A stretch of DNA of 64,000 bases. Origin: Chlorobaculum sp. 24CR (GTDB taxonomy: Bacteria; Bacteroidota; Chlorobiia; Chlorobiales; Chlorobiaceae). Position 1 is the first letter of the stretch, and each line of letters starts with the position of its first letter. The stretch covers positions 1 through 64,000 of the forward strand of contig NZ_SDGU01000036.1 of NCBI RefSeq assembly GCF_004118635.1, read 5' to 3'. The notes beneath the pieces were generated by a model, which was not told the origin of the DNA, searched no databases, and worked only from the letters and a program-made list of their open reading frames with translations. A program made the translations under genes and the position numbers. Shown here in pieces: positions 23,197 through 31,321 of the stretch.

Positions 23197-23305
23197 CGAA
23201 GAATGAATGCTGAATTATGAATTATGAATTGAAGAAGAACAACCTCTTCAGGCATTCCTCGTCCACAAAGTCCACGCCGTCCACTCAGTCCATACTACGC
23301 CCGGC

Positions 23306-24817
23306 TCACAGGTAATCCAGCGGCTTGCCCAGTTGCCGCGCAATGTACGAGGCGCACGAAACTCCTGAGTAGGTCACGGCGATCACGCCCTGGCCAGGGA
23401 AGGTGCTGTCTCCGGCGGCATATAAATTCCTTACCGGCGTGCGGTTCTGCGGCTTGAGCAGCACGTTCTGGCCCGGCTTGAGCAGCGGGCCGTACGAGCC
23501 GTCGCGGCGGTTGAGGTAACGCACGTGCGTCTGCGGCGTGGCCGTCACCGTGAGTTCGATGGCCTCCTGCAAGCCCGGCAGGAGGCGTTCGGCTCGCGCG
23601 ATGAGCGAGCGGGCGAAGGCCTCTTTGGCGGCTTTGTATTCCGCGCCGCGATAGTCGTACCGATCCCACTGCGTCGTTTCGGCGGTCACGAAGAGGTGCA
23701 GCGCGTGCTTGCCGGGCGGCGCGAGCGACGGGTCGAGCACCGAGGGCGCGGAGAAGTAGATCGTGCCGCCAAGCTGGTCGTACTTCGACCAGTCACCGAC
23801 AATGATGTGGTGCATGTGAAATTCCGGCGGCACGATCGCGCCATCGACTCCGAGCCAGAGCTGGAACCAGCTCGGCGCCTTGATGAAGCGATCGTCCGGA
23901 ATCCGCAGCCGGGGATCGTCCACGAGTTTCCTGAAGGTGTCCCACGCGGTGGCGTTGCTGACCACCGCCCTCGACCTCACCTCCGCGCCGTCAGAGAGCC
24001 GGACGCCGACCGCCACGCCCTTCTCGACAATCACCTTCGCCACTTCGCTGCCAAACCGGATCGAACCGCCGAACTTTTCGATCCCCTTCACCAGCGCCGC
24101 CGGAATGGCTCCCGCGCCGCCGACAGGATAGTTGATGCCGCCGTGGTGCCGGTCGGCCAGGCAGATGCCCGCGTTGACCAGTGGCGTCGAAATAGCGTCC
24201 TGCACCGACCACGAGTACGATTCGAGATCGATGAAGCGCAGCAGCTCCCTGTCGCTGATGCAACGCCGCGCCACCTTGCCCATCGAAAAGAGCGTCTTGA
24301 CGCCAAGCGCCATTACCTTGAGCGGATGCTTCGCGCCCACAATCCCCAGATGCATCACATCTTCGAGCGATCCGGCGGGCAGGGCATTGAGAATGGCATA
24401 GACCGATTCGAGCTCGTCGTAAAATTTCCGGATGCCCGCCCGCTCATGCGGAAAGCGGCGGCAGAGCGATTCGAGAAACCGGTCGCGGTCGAACCAAGCC
24501 GGGACCTCGAAACCCGCCGGCAAGTGGTAGTGAATCTGCACCGGATCGGCAATGGTCTCGACCTCAACGCCGAGTTTGCGAAAAATCCGCGAATGCAGGT
24601 TGAGCGTCCCCTTGGCATCGTCATCGCAAAAGCCGTAAAACACCGACGCCCCGGCGTCAAAGGTGTATCCGCCCTTCTGAAACGACGAGCAGCTTCCGCC
24701 GGGGAACCTGTTCTTTTCAAGCACAATGGTCGAAAAGCCGCGCTCCTGCAACAACGCCGCCGCCGTCAGGCCTCCGATACCTGCGCCGATAACAATGACA
24801 TCAACCGTTTCAGCCAT
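23306..24817 (-). CDS. crtH: Carotenoid cis-trans isomerase, CrtH-like
   Basis: 503 residues. FAD-dependent phytoene-desaturase superfamily: dinucleotide-binding [20 protein letters not shown] at residues 10-29, [22 protein letters not shown], and the C-terminal [22 protein letters not shown]. The wording agrees with prolycopene isomerases (CrtH/CrtISO), which convert poly-cis to all-trans lycopene in the bacteria that make carotenoids by the CrtP/CrtQ/CrtH route, as green sulfur bacteria do. Assignment against other desaturases in the family is by resemblance and genome context near chlorosome genes. Convergent with ald. Confidence 0.85.
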   Translation of the reverse strand: MAETVDVIVIGAGIGGLTAAALLQERGFSTIVLEKNRFPGGSCSSFQKGGYTFDAGASVFYGFCDDDAKGTLNLHSRIFRKLGVEVETIADPVQIHYHLPAGFEVPAWFDRDRFLESLCRRFPHERAGIRKFYDELESVYAILNALPAGSLEDVMHLGIVGAKHPLKVMALGVKTLFSMGKVARRCISDRELLRFIDLESYSWSVQDAISTPLVNAGICLADRHHGGINYPVGGAGAIPAALVKGIEKFGGSIRFGSEVAKVIVEKGVAVGVRLSDGAEVRSRAVVSNATAWDTFRKLVDDPRLRIPDDRFIKAPSWFQLWLGVDGAIVPPEFHMHHIIVGDWSKYDQLGGTIYFSAPSVLDPSLAPPGKHALHLFVTAETTQWDRYDYRGAEYKAAKEAFARSLIARAERLLPGLQEAIELTVTATPQTHVRYLNRRDGSYGPLLKPGQNVLLKPQNRTPVRNLYAAGDSTFPGQGVIAVTYSGVSCASYIARQLGKPLDYL

Positions 24818-25003
24818 TTTTCAAACTTTTTTTGTGCTGGGTCAAGCCTTCTGGCGCAAAACCACTATTTGGTGCTTGACTCAAAGTTCTCTAAAGATAT
24901 ATTTTTATATTTGTTGTCAGGAACATCACGATCACGGGTTATTGAAACATCGCGGCTCAGTTCAGCAAAAATCCCCTCAAAGCATCCGGTAAAAACACGC
25001 CAT

Positions 25004-25600
25004 ATGAAAGAGAATAAGCAATCGCTCACGGCTCAGGAACAAGTCAAACAGCAAGAGTTTCAGGAGGAAGCGGTCGTCCATATCAACTCACTCTACAACT
25101 ATGCGCTGCACCTCACGATGAACCCTGACGACGCCCATGACCTGGTGCAGGAAACCTACCTCAAGGCATATAAATTTTTCAATTCCTTCGAACGGGGAAC
25201 AAACTGCAAGGCATGGCTGTTCAAAATTCTCAAAAACAACTACATTAACAAATTTCGTAAAAACGCGAGGGAACCCGGAAAAGTCGATTACGACCTGATC
25301 AAGGATTTTTACCATACGATCAAGGACGTACAGAGCGACACCACAGAAGCCGAGTCCGATTTTTTCCACTCCCTCTTTCACGAAGAGGTTTACCAGGCAT
25401 TGCAGTCACTTCCCGAAGAGTTCAGGGAGGTCATACAGTTGTGTGACATTGAAGGATTTACCTATGAGGAGATTGCCAACATGGTCGAAAGCCCGATCGG
25501 AACGGTTCGTTCACGTCTGTACAGAGGTAGAAAACTGTTGCGTGCCAAACTTGAAGATTACGCCAATAAGCACGGGTACAACACCGAATCCGGTGAATGA
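25004..25600 (+). CDS. ECF-type RNA polymerase sigma factor
   Basis: 198 residues from the ATG at 25004; the frame stays open far upstream but only as the shadow of crtH. Sigma-2: [27 protein letters not shown] and [20 protein letters not shown]. Sigma-4: [44 protein letters not shown]. It resembles the SigR/RpoE group paired with zinc anti-sigma factors, and such a gene follows 36 bp downstream. A GGAAC at 24920-24924 in the upstream gap could be the -35 of an autoregulated promoter, which is only suggestive. Confidence 0.94.
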   Translation: MKENKQSLTAQEQVKQQEFQEEAVVHINSLYNYALHLTMNPDDAHDLVQETYLKAYKFFNSFERGTNCKAWLFKILKNNYINKFRKNAREPGKVDYDLIKDFYHTIKDVQSDTTEAESDFFHSLFHEEVYQALQSLPEEFREVIQLCDIEGFTYEEIANMVESPIGTVRSRLYRGRKLLRAKLEDYANKHGYNTESGE

Positions 25601-25636
25601 CTCCTTGAAATCCAATCAATTTATCAGTTGACTGCC

Positions 25637-25864
25637 ATGAATTGTAGTAAAGCGATGGTGCTCATGAGCGCGGCTATCGACGGGGAACTCACCCCGAAAG
25701 AAGAGGAAGAGCTTGCGCAACACCTTGCTGAATGTCCTGAATGCCGAGCCGAGTTTCAGGATGCGAAAAAGACCAAAATCATCATCAGGGAACGCATCGT
25801 TCGCGTCAAGGCGCCCACAAGCCTTGTCGAGTCAATCACCAGGCTAACGAGCATCACCTACTGA
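25637..25864 (+). CDS. Zinc-finger anti-sigma factor (RsrA/ChrR-like)
   Basis: 75 residues from the ATG at 25637. The anti-sigma zinc-finger motif is intact: Cys3 near the start, then HLAECPECRAEF (H-x3-C-x2-C). Small proteins of this kind hold an ECF sigma factor inactive and release it when zinc-bound cysteines are oxidised. Placement directly after the ECF gene makes the pairing very likely. In a chlorosome-bearing anaerobe an oxidative or thiol signal is the natural guess, but none is shown. Confidence 0.88.
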   Translation: MNCSKAMVLMSAAIDGELTPKEEEELAQHLAECPECRAEFQDAKKTKIIIRERIVRVKAPTSLVESITRLTSITY

Positions 25865-26029
25865 GGCCCTCCCCTCCATGCAGTATATCCCCTGAAATCC
25901 GGCATTCATGCAACGGATGTTAAGGATGTTTTTTTGGTTTGATTAATATGATTTAATAACTATATATCGGAATAAGTTTTCAACTCGAGCCGTTGAAATG
26001 GCGCAAAAAGGCTTTAACAGGATTGCGAT

Positions 26030-26419
26030 ATGAGCAAATCGATGACGATTACAGAGGAAGAAGTAAAAAAATGGCACTTCAACATGCCGGATGAGATGCT
26101 CGAAGCTGTATCGAACCGGTTCAAGCTGCTTTCCGAGCCGATGCGGCTTAAAATTCTGAGGACTCTCTGCGACCGCGAACGCACCGTTCAGGAGATCGTC
26201 AAGGAGGTCGGCGCGAGCCAGGCGAACATCTCCAAGCACCTGGCGCTCATGCACGACAATGGCGTGGTCAACCGCCGCAAAGAGGGACTCAAGTGTTATT
26301 ACAGGATTTCGGACGACAGCATCGTTTACGCCTGCTTCCTCATTTCGAAAAGCGTGGTTGAAAATCTTCAGGACCGGCTGAGCTGGATTCAGAAAGTGAA
26401 CACCAACCTTACAACCTGA
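26030..26419 (+). CDS. ArsR-family transcriptional regulator
   Basis: 129 residues. Winged helix with [57 protein letters not shown]. There is no ELCV(C)DL-type metal site; the only cysteines are in LCDRE, KCYY and YACF, so the effector could be a metal, a thiol oxidant or something else. The C-terminal helix forms the dimer. Single-gene unit ended by a strong terminator. Confidence 0.92.
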   Translation: MSKSMTITEEEVKKWHFNMPDEMLEAVSNRFKLLSEPMRLKILRTLCDRERTVQEIVKEVGASQANISKHLALMHDNGVVNRRKEGLKCYYRISDDSIVYACFLISKSVVENLQDRLSWIQKVNTNLTT

Positions 26420-26445
26420 ACAATTTTACAAAGACAGAACCGACT

Positions 26446-26476
26446 AAAGGGCGATCCAGGTTATCGCCCTTTTTTA
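26446..26476 (+). terminator. Rho-independent terminator after the ArsR gene
   Basis: GGGCGAT (26449-26455) pairs with ATCGCCC (26463-26469), followed by six T residues. Confidence 0.92.
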
Positions 26477-26613
26477 TTTTCACCAGTGCAGCCACCCGCT
26501 CTGCCATCGAAAAACTTCGATTGACGCGCGATGCTATCCCCTTTGAACACCCTTCTTTTGCCCCGATCAGCCTCTCCCGTTTTTATCCACCACTCCACTC
26601 ACCGCCCAAAAAC

Positions 26614-26667
26614 CTGACAAAATGACCGCCATCATGTCAGATAGCGCACAAAAAAGCGCTTTTTTGT
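26614..26667. promoter_or_regulatory. Palindrome cluster upstream of hsp20 (possible operator)
   Basis: CTGACA (26614-26619) faces TGTCAG (26635-26640). It is followed by the perfect palindrome ACAAAAAAGCGCTTTTTTGT (26648-26667), which runs into another TGTCAG half-site. This is not a CIRCE element (TTAGCACTC-N9-GAGTGCTAA is absent). The cluster lies 130-180 bp before the hsp20 start codon. It may be an operator or a terminator; no binding protein is known to me. Confidence 0.45.
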
Positions 26668-26795
26668 CAGACACGAACAAGGCATAAATTGAACATATTG
26701 CTTTGGCACGGCTTTTGATGATTTAATACCATAGGCGGTCGATGATCGCCAAACCAACAGAGAGTACATACAAACAAAGCACAAAGGAGACCATC

Positions 26796-27194
26796 ATGTT
26801 GATGAAAATAGCGAAAGACCCGATGAGGCTGTTCGATGATATATGGAGCGGCAACCAGATGCCTGCCGCCCCATCGTTCAAAGTCGATATTTCCGAAGAC
26901 GAACATGCCTACCATCTCGATGCCGAGCTTCCAGGCATTGCAAAAGAGCGGATCGCGCTGAACATCGAGGATGACGTGCTCACCATCAAGGCCGAGCGCA
27001 CCCACGAGGAAGAGCAGAAAAAGAAGGATTACCACAGGGTTGAGAGAACCTACGGTTCATTCTCACGCAGCTTCAACATCGGCGAAATCATCGACCAGGA
27101 GAACATCGGCGCGACCTACGACAACGGCGTACTGCATGTGACCCTGCCGAAAACCCAGCCGGTCAGGAAAACCAAGGAAATTTCAATCAGCTAA
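26796..27194 (+). CDS. Hsp20-family small heat-shock protein
   Basis: 132 residues from the ATG at 26796, with AAGGAG nine bases upstream. The alpha-crystallin domain spans about residues 28-125 ([35 protein letters not shown], and the closing [10 protein letters not shown]). C-terminal IXI-type motif region EISIS. ATP-independent holdase that keeps denatured proteins for DnaK. It lies 79 bp before dnaK on the same strand, a sensible functional pair. Confidence 0.95.
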   Translation: MLMKIAKDPMRLFDDIWSGNQMPAAPSFKVDISEDEHAYHLDAELPGIAKERIALNIEDDVLTIKAERTHEEEQKKKDYHRVERTYGSFSRSFNIGEIIDQENIGATYDNGVLHVTLPKTQPVRKTKEISIS

Positions 27195-27205
27195 ACGATT
27201 CTCCC

Positions 27206-27234
27206 GAACGCCTCCACGCAAAAAGGAGGCGTTC
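27206..27234 (+). repeat. Hairpin between hsp20 and dnaK
   Basis: GAACGCCTCC and GGAGGCGTTC form a perfect 10-bp stem with a nine-base loop, with no T-run after it. It could protect the hsp20 message, attenuate read-through, or be a processing site. Confidence 0.6.
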
Positions 27235-27273
27235 GACGTAGATCAAAACCATTAAAAAAAGGACTTACACATC

Positions 27274-29190
27274 ATGGGTAAAATTATCGGAATCGACCTC
27301 GGCACCACAAACTCCTGCGTATCGGTTATGCAGGGAACCCAGCCGACGGTCATAGAAAACTCCGAAGGCAACCGCACGACACCGTCGATGGTCGCCTTCA
27401 CCAAGACGGGCGAAAGGCTCGTTGGCCAGGCGGCGAAACGCCAGGCCGTTACCAACCCGAAAAACACCATCTTTTCGATCAAGCGCTTCATGGGCCGCAA
27501 GTACGACGAAGTGCCGAACGAAAAAAAGTTCGCGTCGTATGACGTGGTCAACGAGGGCGGCGACGCCAAGGTAAAGATCGGCGACAAGACCTACTCTCCC
27601 CAGGAGATTTCGGCCATGATCCTTCAGAAGATGAAGCAGACGGCCGAAGACTTCCTCGGCGAAAAAGTGACCGAAGCGGTCATCACCGTACCGGCCTACT
27701 TCAACGACGCCCAGCGCCAGGCCACCAAAGACGCGGGCCGCATCGCGGGTCTCGAAGTCAAGCGCATCATCAACGAGCCGACGGCGGCAGCGCTCGCCTA
27801 CGGCCTCGACAAGAAACAGCAGAATGAGAAAGTCGCGGTGTTCGACCTCGGTGGCGGCACCTTCGACATCTCGATTCTCGAACTGGGCGACGGCGTCTTC
27901 GAGGTCAAATCGACCGATGGCGACACCCACCTCGGCGGTGACGACTTCGACCAGGTGGTCATCGACTTTCTGGCCGACGAGTTCAAGAAGCAGGAGGGAA
28001 TCGACCTGCGCAAGGACGCTATCGCATTGCAGCGCCTGAAAGAGGCCGCCGAAAAAGCGAAGATCGAGCTGTCATCGCGCACCGACACCGAGATCAACCT
28101 TCCGTTCATCACCGCGACGCAGGAGGGGCCGAAGCACCTGGTCATCAACCTGACCCGCGCCAAGTTCGAGGCGATGAGCGCCACCCTGTTCGACAAGGTG
28201 CTCGAACCTTGCCGCCGTGCGCTCAAGAACTCCAAGCTCGACATGAAGGAGATCGATGAGGTGGTGCTGGTCGGCGGTTCGACCCGCATCCCGAAGGTGC
28301 AGGCGCTCGTGAAGGAGTTCTTCGGCAAGGAGCCGAACAAGAGCGTGAACCCCGACGAGGTGGTCGCCATCGGCGCAGCTATCCAGGGCGGCGTACTCAA
28401 GGGAGACGTCACCGACGTGCTCTTGCTCGACGTCACTCCGCTGTCGCTCGGTATCGAAACCCTCGGCGGCGTGATGACCAGGCTGATCGAGGCCAACAGC
28501 ACGATCCCGACCCGCAAGCAGGAGGTCTTCTCGACCGCCGGTGACAACCAGACCTCGGTCGAAGTGCACGTTTTGCAGGGCGAGCGCCCGATGGCCACCG
28601 ACAACAAAACGCTCGGCAGGTTCCACCTCGGCGACATTCCGCCCGCGCCGCGCGGCATTCCGCAGATCGAAGTGACCTTCGACATCGACGCCAACGGCAT
28701 CCTGAACGTATCGGCCAAAGACAAGGCGAGCGGCAAGGAGCAGAGCATCAAGATCGAGGCCAGCGGCAAGCTCACCGAGGCTGAAATCGAAAAGATGAAA
28801 GAGGACGCCAAAGCTCACGCCGCCGAAGACCAGAAGCGCAAAGAGGAGATCGAAATCAGGAACTCCGCCGACTCGCTCATCTTCAGCACCGAAAAGCAGC
28901 TCACCGAGCTTGGCGACAAGCTCCCGGCGGACAAGAAAGCCGAGATCGAGAGCGCGCTCGAAAAGCTGAAGGAAGCGCACAAGAGCGGCAGCGCCGAGGC
29001 GATCAAGCCTGCGATGGACGAGCTGAGCAAGGTCTGGGGCGAAGCAGCCTCCAACCTCTACCAGCAGCCCGGCGCAGAACCCCAGCCCGGCCCGCAGCCT
29101 CAAACCGACGGCCAGGCGGGTCAGTCCGGCAAGGGCGGCGACGGAGCGGTCAACGCCGAATACGAAGTGATCGACGGCGACGACAAGTAA
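27274..29190 (+). CDS. dnaK: Chaperone protein DnaK (Hsp70)
   Basis: 638 residues. ATPase domain with [14 protein letters not shown] at the start, [20 protein letters not shown], and [14 protein letters not shown]; substrate domain with [14 protein letters not shown]; lid and C-terminal [10 protein letters not shown]. Folds and refolds proteins with DnaJ and GrpE, neither of which is in the window. AAAAAAGGACT precedes the start. Ended by a strong terminator. Confidence 0.98.
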   Translation: MGKIIGIDLGTTNSCVSVMQGTQPTVIENSEGNRTTPSMVAFTKTGERLVGQAAKRQAVTNPKNTIFSIKRFMGRKYDEVPNEKKFASYDVVNEGGDAKVKIGDKTYSPQEISAMILQKMKQTAEDFLGEKVTEAVITVPAYFNDAQRQATKDAGRIAGLEVKRIINEPTAAALAYGLDKKQQNEKVAVFDLGGGTFDISILELGDGVFEVKSTDGDTHLGGDDFDQVVIDFLADEFKKQEGIDLRKDAIALQRLKEAAEKAKIELSSRTDTEINLPFITATQEGPKHLVINLTRAKFEAMSATLFDKVLEPCRRALKNSKLDMKEIDEVVLVGGSTRIPKVQALVKEFFGKEPNKSVNPDEVVAIGAAIQGGVLKGDVTDVLLLDVTPLSLGIETLGGVMTRLIEANSTIPTRKQEVFSTAGDNQTSVEVHVLQGERPMATDNKTLGRFHLGDIPPAPRGIPQIEVTFDIDANGILNVSAKDKASGKEQSIKIEASGKLTEAEIEKMKEDAKAHAAEDQKRKEEIEIRNSADSLIFSTEKQLTELGDKLPADKKAEIESALEKLKEAHKSGSAEAIKPAMDELSKVWGEAASNLYQQPGAEPQPGPQPQTDGQAGQSGKGGDGAVNAEYEVIDGDDK

Positions 29191-29213
29191 GCGCCATTGA
29201 GCCAATCATAACC

Positions 29214-29247
29214 AAAAAGCCCCGCGTCAGTACGAACGGGGCTTTTT
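29214..29247 (+). terminator. Rho-independent terminator of dnaK
   Basis: AAAAAGCCCCG (29214-29224) and CGGGGCTTTTT (29237-29247) form an 11-bp stem, 24 bp after the stop codon. Confidence 0.95.
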
Positions 29248-29378
29248 GGTTTTCTTGCCATTTTGAGAATCGCTGTGCGTTCTTTGATCGAATCCGGAAG
29301 CATTATCCATGAATTAATGGTAAACTGAGTGAACAAGGCACTATTCCGAAATGCAGGGAGATCAGAGGAGAAGAGATC

Positions 29379-29687
29379 ATGCTTCCGAGAACAAAAATGA
29401 AAACGCTTCATCCAGGAGAGATTCTCTCTGAAGAGTTCCTCACCCCCATGCAATTGAGCAGCACCACGGTCGCCGAGGGGTTGAATCTTCCGGAAACGGA
29501 GATCGAAGACATTCTGCAAGGCAAGCGTAACATTGATGCCGATACCGCGTGGCGTCTGGCGAGGTTTTTCGGCAATTCGGCGCAGTTCTGGTTTGGAATG
29601 CAGATGCAGTACGATCTTGAGAGAGCTTACGAAGAGCACGGCGAAGCCATCCAGCGCGAAGTCTCCGTTTTTCAGATGGAAGAGTAA
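29379..29687 (+). CDS. HigA-family antitoxin (XRE), apparently orphan
   Basis: 102 residues. It opens with the HigA signature KTLHPGEILSEEFLTPMQLS, followed by the HTH (VAEGLNLPETEIEDILQGKRNIDADTAWRLARFFG) and SAQFWFGMQMQYDLERA. AGAGGAGAAGAG before the ATG is a good ribosome site. HigB normally lies directly upstream; the 190 bp between the dnaK terminator and this gene holds no toxin ORF that I can read. Probably a relic or a recruited regulator. Confidence 0.88.
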   Translation: MLPRTKMKTLHPGEILSEEFLTPMQLSSTTVAEGLNLPETEIEDILQGKRNIDADTAWRLARFFGNSAQFWFGMQMQYDLERAYEEHGEAIQREVSVFQMEE

Positions 29688-29711
29688 CCGCCCGACGGCG
29701 ATCTCAACCCG

Positions 29712-30134
29712 TCAGGGAACGTCGGCACTGAGCATCTCCTCCAGAATATCCGAGGCCCTACCAACCATATCGACGCAAACGGTTTCAAAGAGTTTCCGTT
29801 TACGAGCTTGTTGCAGATTTTCCGGCTCGCCGATGTTGAGGCCGAGAATCGATTCGCAACGGCATGAACCCATGCGCTTCTCGAACTCCGCCATGAACTG
29901 CCGCCCAGGCTCGCAGGTTTTCCGTTTATTCGCCAGCTCCCCGCTGCCGCCCATGCCGCCGTAGCGCATCGACAGCGCCAAAAGCGCCCCACTCACCGCG
30001 CCGTACATCCCGCCGCCCTATCCCACGCACCCGCCTCGTCAAGCGCCCCCGCCACCCGAAAAGCCGCAAACACCGCTTGGCCGCAATTGCCAACGGTTGC
30101 TGAACAACTCCAACGCTTTTTCTTTTCTTTGCAT
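29712..30134 (-). pseudogene. C_GCAxxG_C_C-family putative redox protein, frameshifted twice
   Basis: Three frames must be joined to read one protein. ATG at 30134 gives MQRKEKALELFSNRWQ; a shift leads to NCGQAVFAAFRVAGALDEAG; another shift leads to GGGMYGAVSGALLALSMRYGG and then the C-terminal MGSCRCESILG...VCVDMVG. The order and wording match the C_GCAxxG_C_C family of cysteine-rich putative redox proteins. The N-terminal part alone gives a short ORF ending near 29993. Either a decaying gene or two sequencing errors; read-level checking would separate these. Confidence 0.72.
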
Positions 30135-30181
30135 GGGATTACGGGAGAGGAATTATGATAGATGCAGTGTCCGGCTCTAAG

Positions 30182-30326
30182 TGTTATTACTCCGGCCATG
30201 AAAACTCTTAAACAATTGCCCCGGACTTTAGTCCGGGGTACGCTGATAAAGCAATATAAATCAGGGCTTTAGCCCAACCTTTTACAATGGGTGAAATTGC
30301 GATTTATTGTTGCCGGAGTAATAACA
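30182..30326. mobile_element. 145-bp MITE-like element with 15-bp terminal inverted repeats
   Basis: TGTTATTACTCCGGC at 30182-30196 is matched by its exact reverse complement at 30312-30326. Inside are two hairpins, CCCCGGAC/GTCCGGGG (30219-30238) and GGGCT/AGCCC (30264-30275). There is no coding capacity. I see no clear target-site duplication next to the ends. A similar CCCCGGC/GCCGGGG hairpin occurs at 63810-63829. Confidence 0.65.
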
Positions 30327-30361
30327 GAGATGTCGCTGGTTTTTGAAAAAGTCAACGTTCT

Positions 30362-30403
30362 TTTTCGGGGTTCACCACGACTTGTCGCGATGAACCCCGA
30401 AAA
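30362..30403. repeat. Long imperfect hairpin
   Basis: TTTTCGGGGTTCA (30362-30374) and TGAACCCCGAAAA (30391-30403) are exact complements. The middle holds a second small stem (CGAC/GTCG). Resembles the dispersed palindromes of the 6.1-kb gap in wording. Confidence 0.65.
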
Positions 30404-31321
30404 CTCTCTGCAAATTCTTGTCCACCTGTTGTTCAAAAAAATCCGCATCCGAAACCCTTGCATCGACTATCGCATAAAAAACAGACTTGCCTCAAGATGA
30501 AAGCTGATACACTGTTAAATATATATTCCACCCAAAAAAAGGCATTATCATATACAATAATAATATTGAAAAGAGCGTCTAAAACTTGTTCCTATCGACA
30601 TCGAACCTGCCAGAAATGGCGCATCAATGTCATGTTGTTCATTTTAGTAACGCCTGGCCGCCCGCTCTTTTGCCGAACTGCCGTAAATTCCTCAAAAACA
30701 ATAAGAAACGGAAACTTTGATTATAAAATCCAGGTTGCATCTGATTTATATGGAATGTTACATTACCATAAGAAAAAAGAATGTTTTTCAGAGTGGTTTG
30801 GAATTTCATGAAAGCATACCCCTGCCAATCATCTTTTTTCTTTGACGATGGGCCTGAGAGAATGGCGTTCCGGGCATCCGTTGCCATCATCCTTTTCGGG
30901 TAACAACCAGGCAGTTTACCATAACCTCAAACTTCCCATTAGTCGGCAACCTCTTGAACGGCATGTCGAACGTGAGTACCGGTTAACCGGAACATAGCGA
31001 CGGGGCGTTCCGCCCGGAAAGTCAGAATGCAGTGAGCCTCGCTTTTAGTCTGGTTTTTTGTTCATCTATCGCTTCCGGTTTTCAGGCAGATGTGTTTGAA
31101 GGTAGCGAAGCTGTATGGTTTAATCTGACCGGTTCGCACTCAATTTGACCTTATGCCCTCCAGCATTCACCCCGGCTGCCAACGGAAAGCTCAGGCTCAC
31201 ACCGGATTGCACCTCTACGAAATGACCGCTTCGCATAAAACCCCCATCAGCATCCCGGTGTCGGCCTTGAGACCGTGATCGGCAAGATCGCCAAACCAGT
31301 GAAAAAAGCGGGCAAGATGTC

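Larger units (their letters stand above)
30135..31321. other. 1.2-kb region without a supported gene
   Basis: AT-rich. It holds the MITE-like unit at 30182-30326, the long hairpin at 30362-30403 and the palindrome CCGGTTAACCGG at 30979-30990. Short open frames of 60-117 codons exist but have no ribosome site, domain or codon bias that I trust. The last part must contain the promoter of the downstream sensor kinase and of the polysaccharide locus. Confidence 0.6.

Noticed and set aside
23525-25003. Long N-terminal extension of the sigma factor frame
   Set aside because: Antisense to crtH; sigma-2 homology starts just after the ATG at 25004.
26703-26719. Sigma-54-like promoter before hsp20 (TTGGCACGGCTTTTGAT)
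   Set aside because: The -24 element fits but the -12 has TTGA instead of TTGC, and no activator site is visible.
30182-30403. Possible CRISPR array from regularly spaced hairpins
   Set aside because: Repeats are different palindromes, not one repeated unit, and no cas gene is present.
30458-30811. 117-codon plus-strand frame in the 1.2-kb gap
   Set aside because: No ribosome site, no domain, and codon use unlike the surrounding genes.
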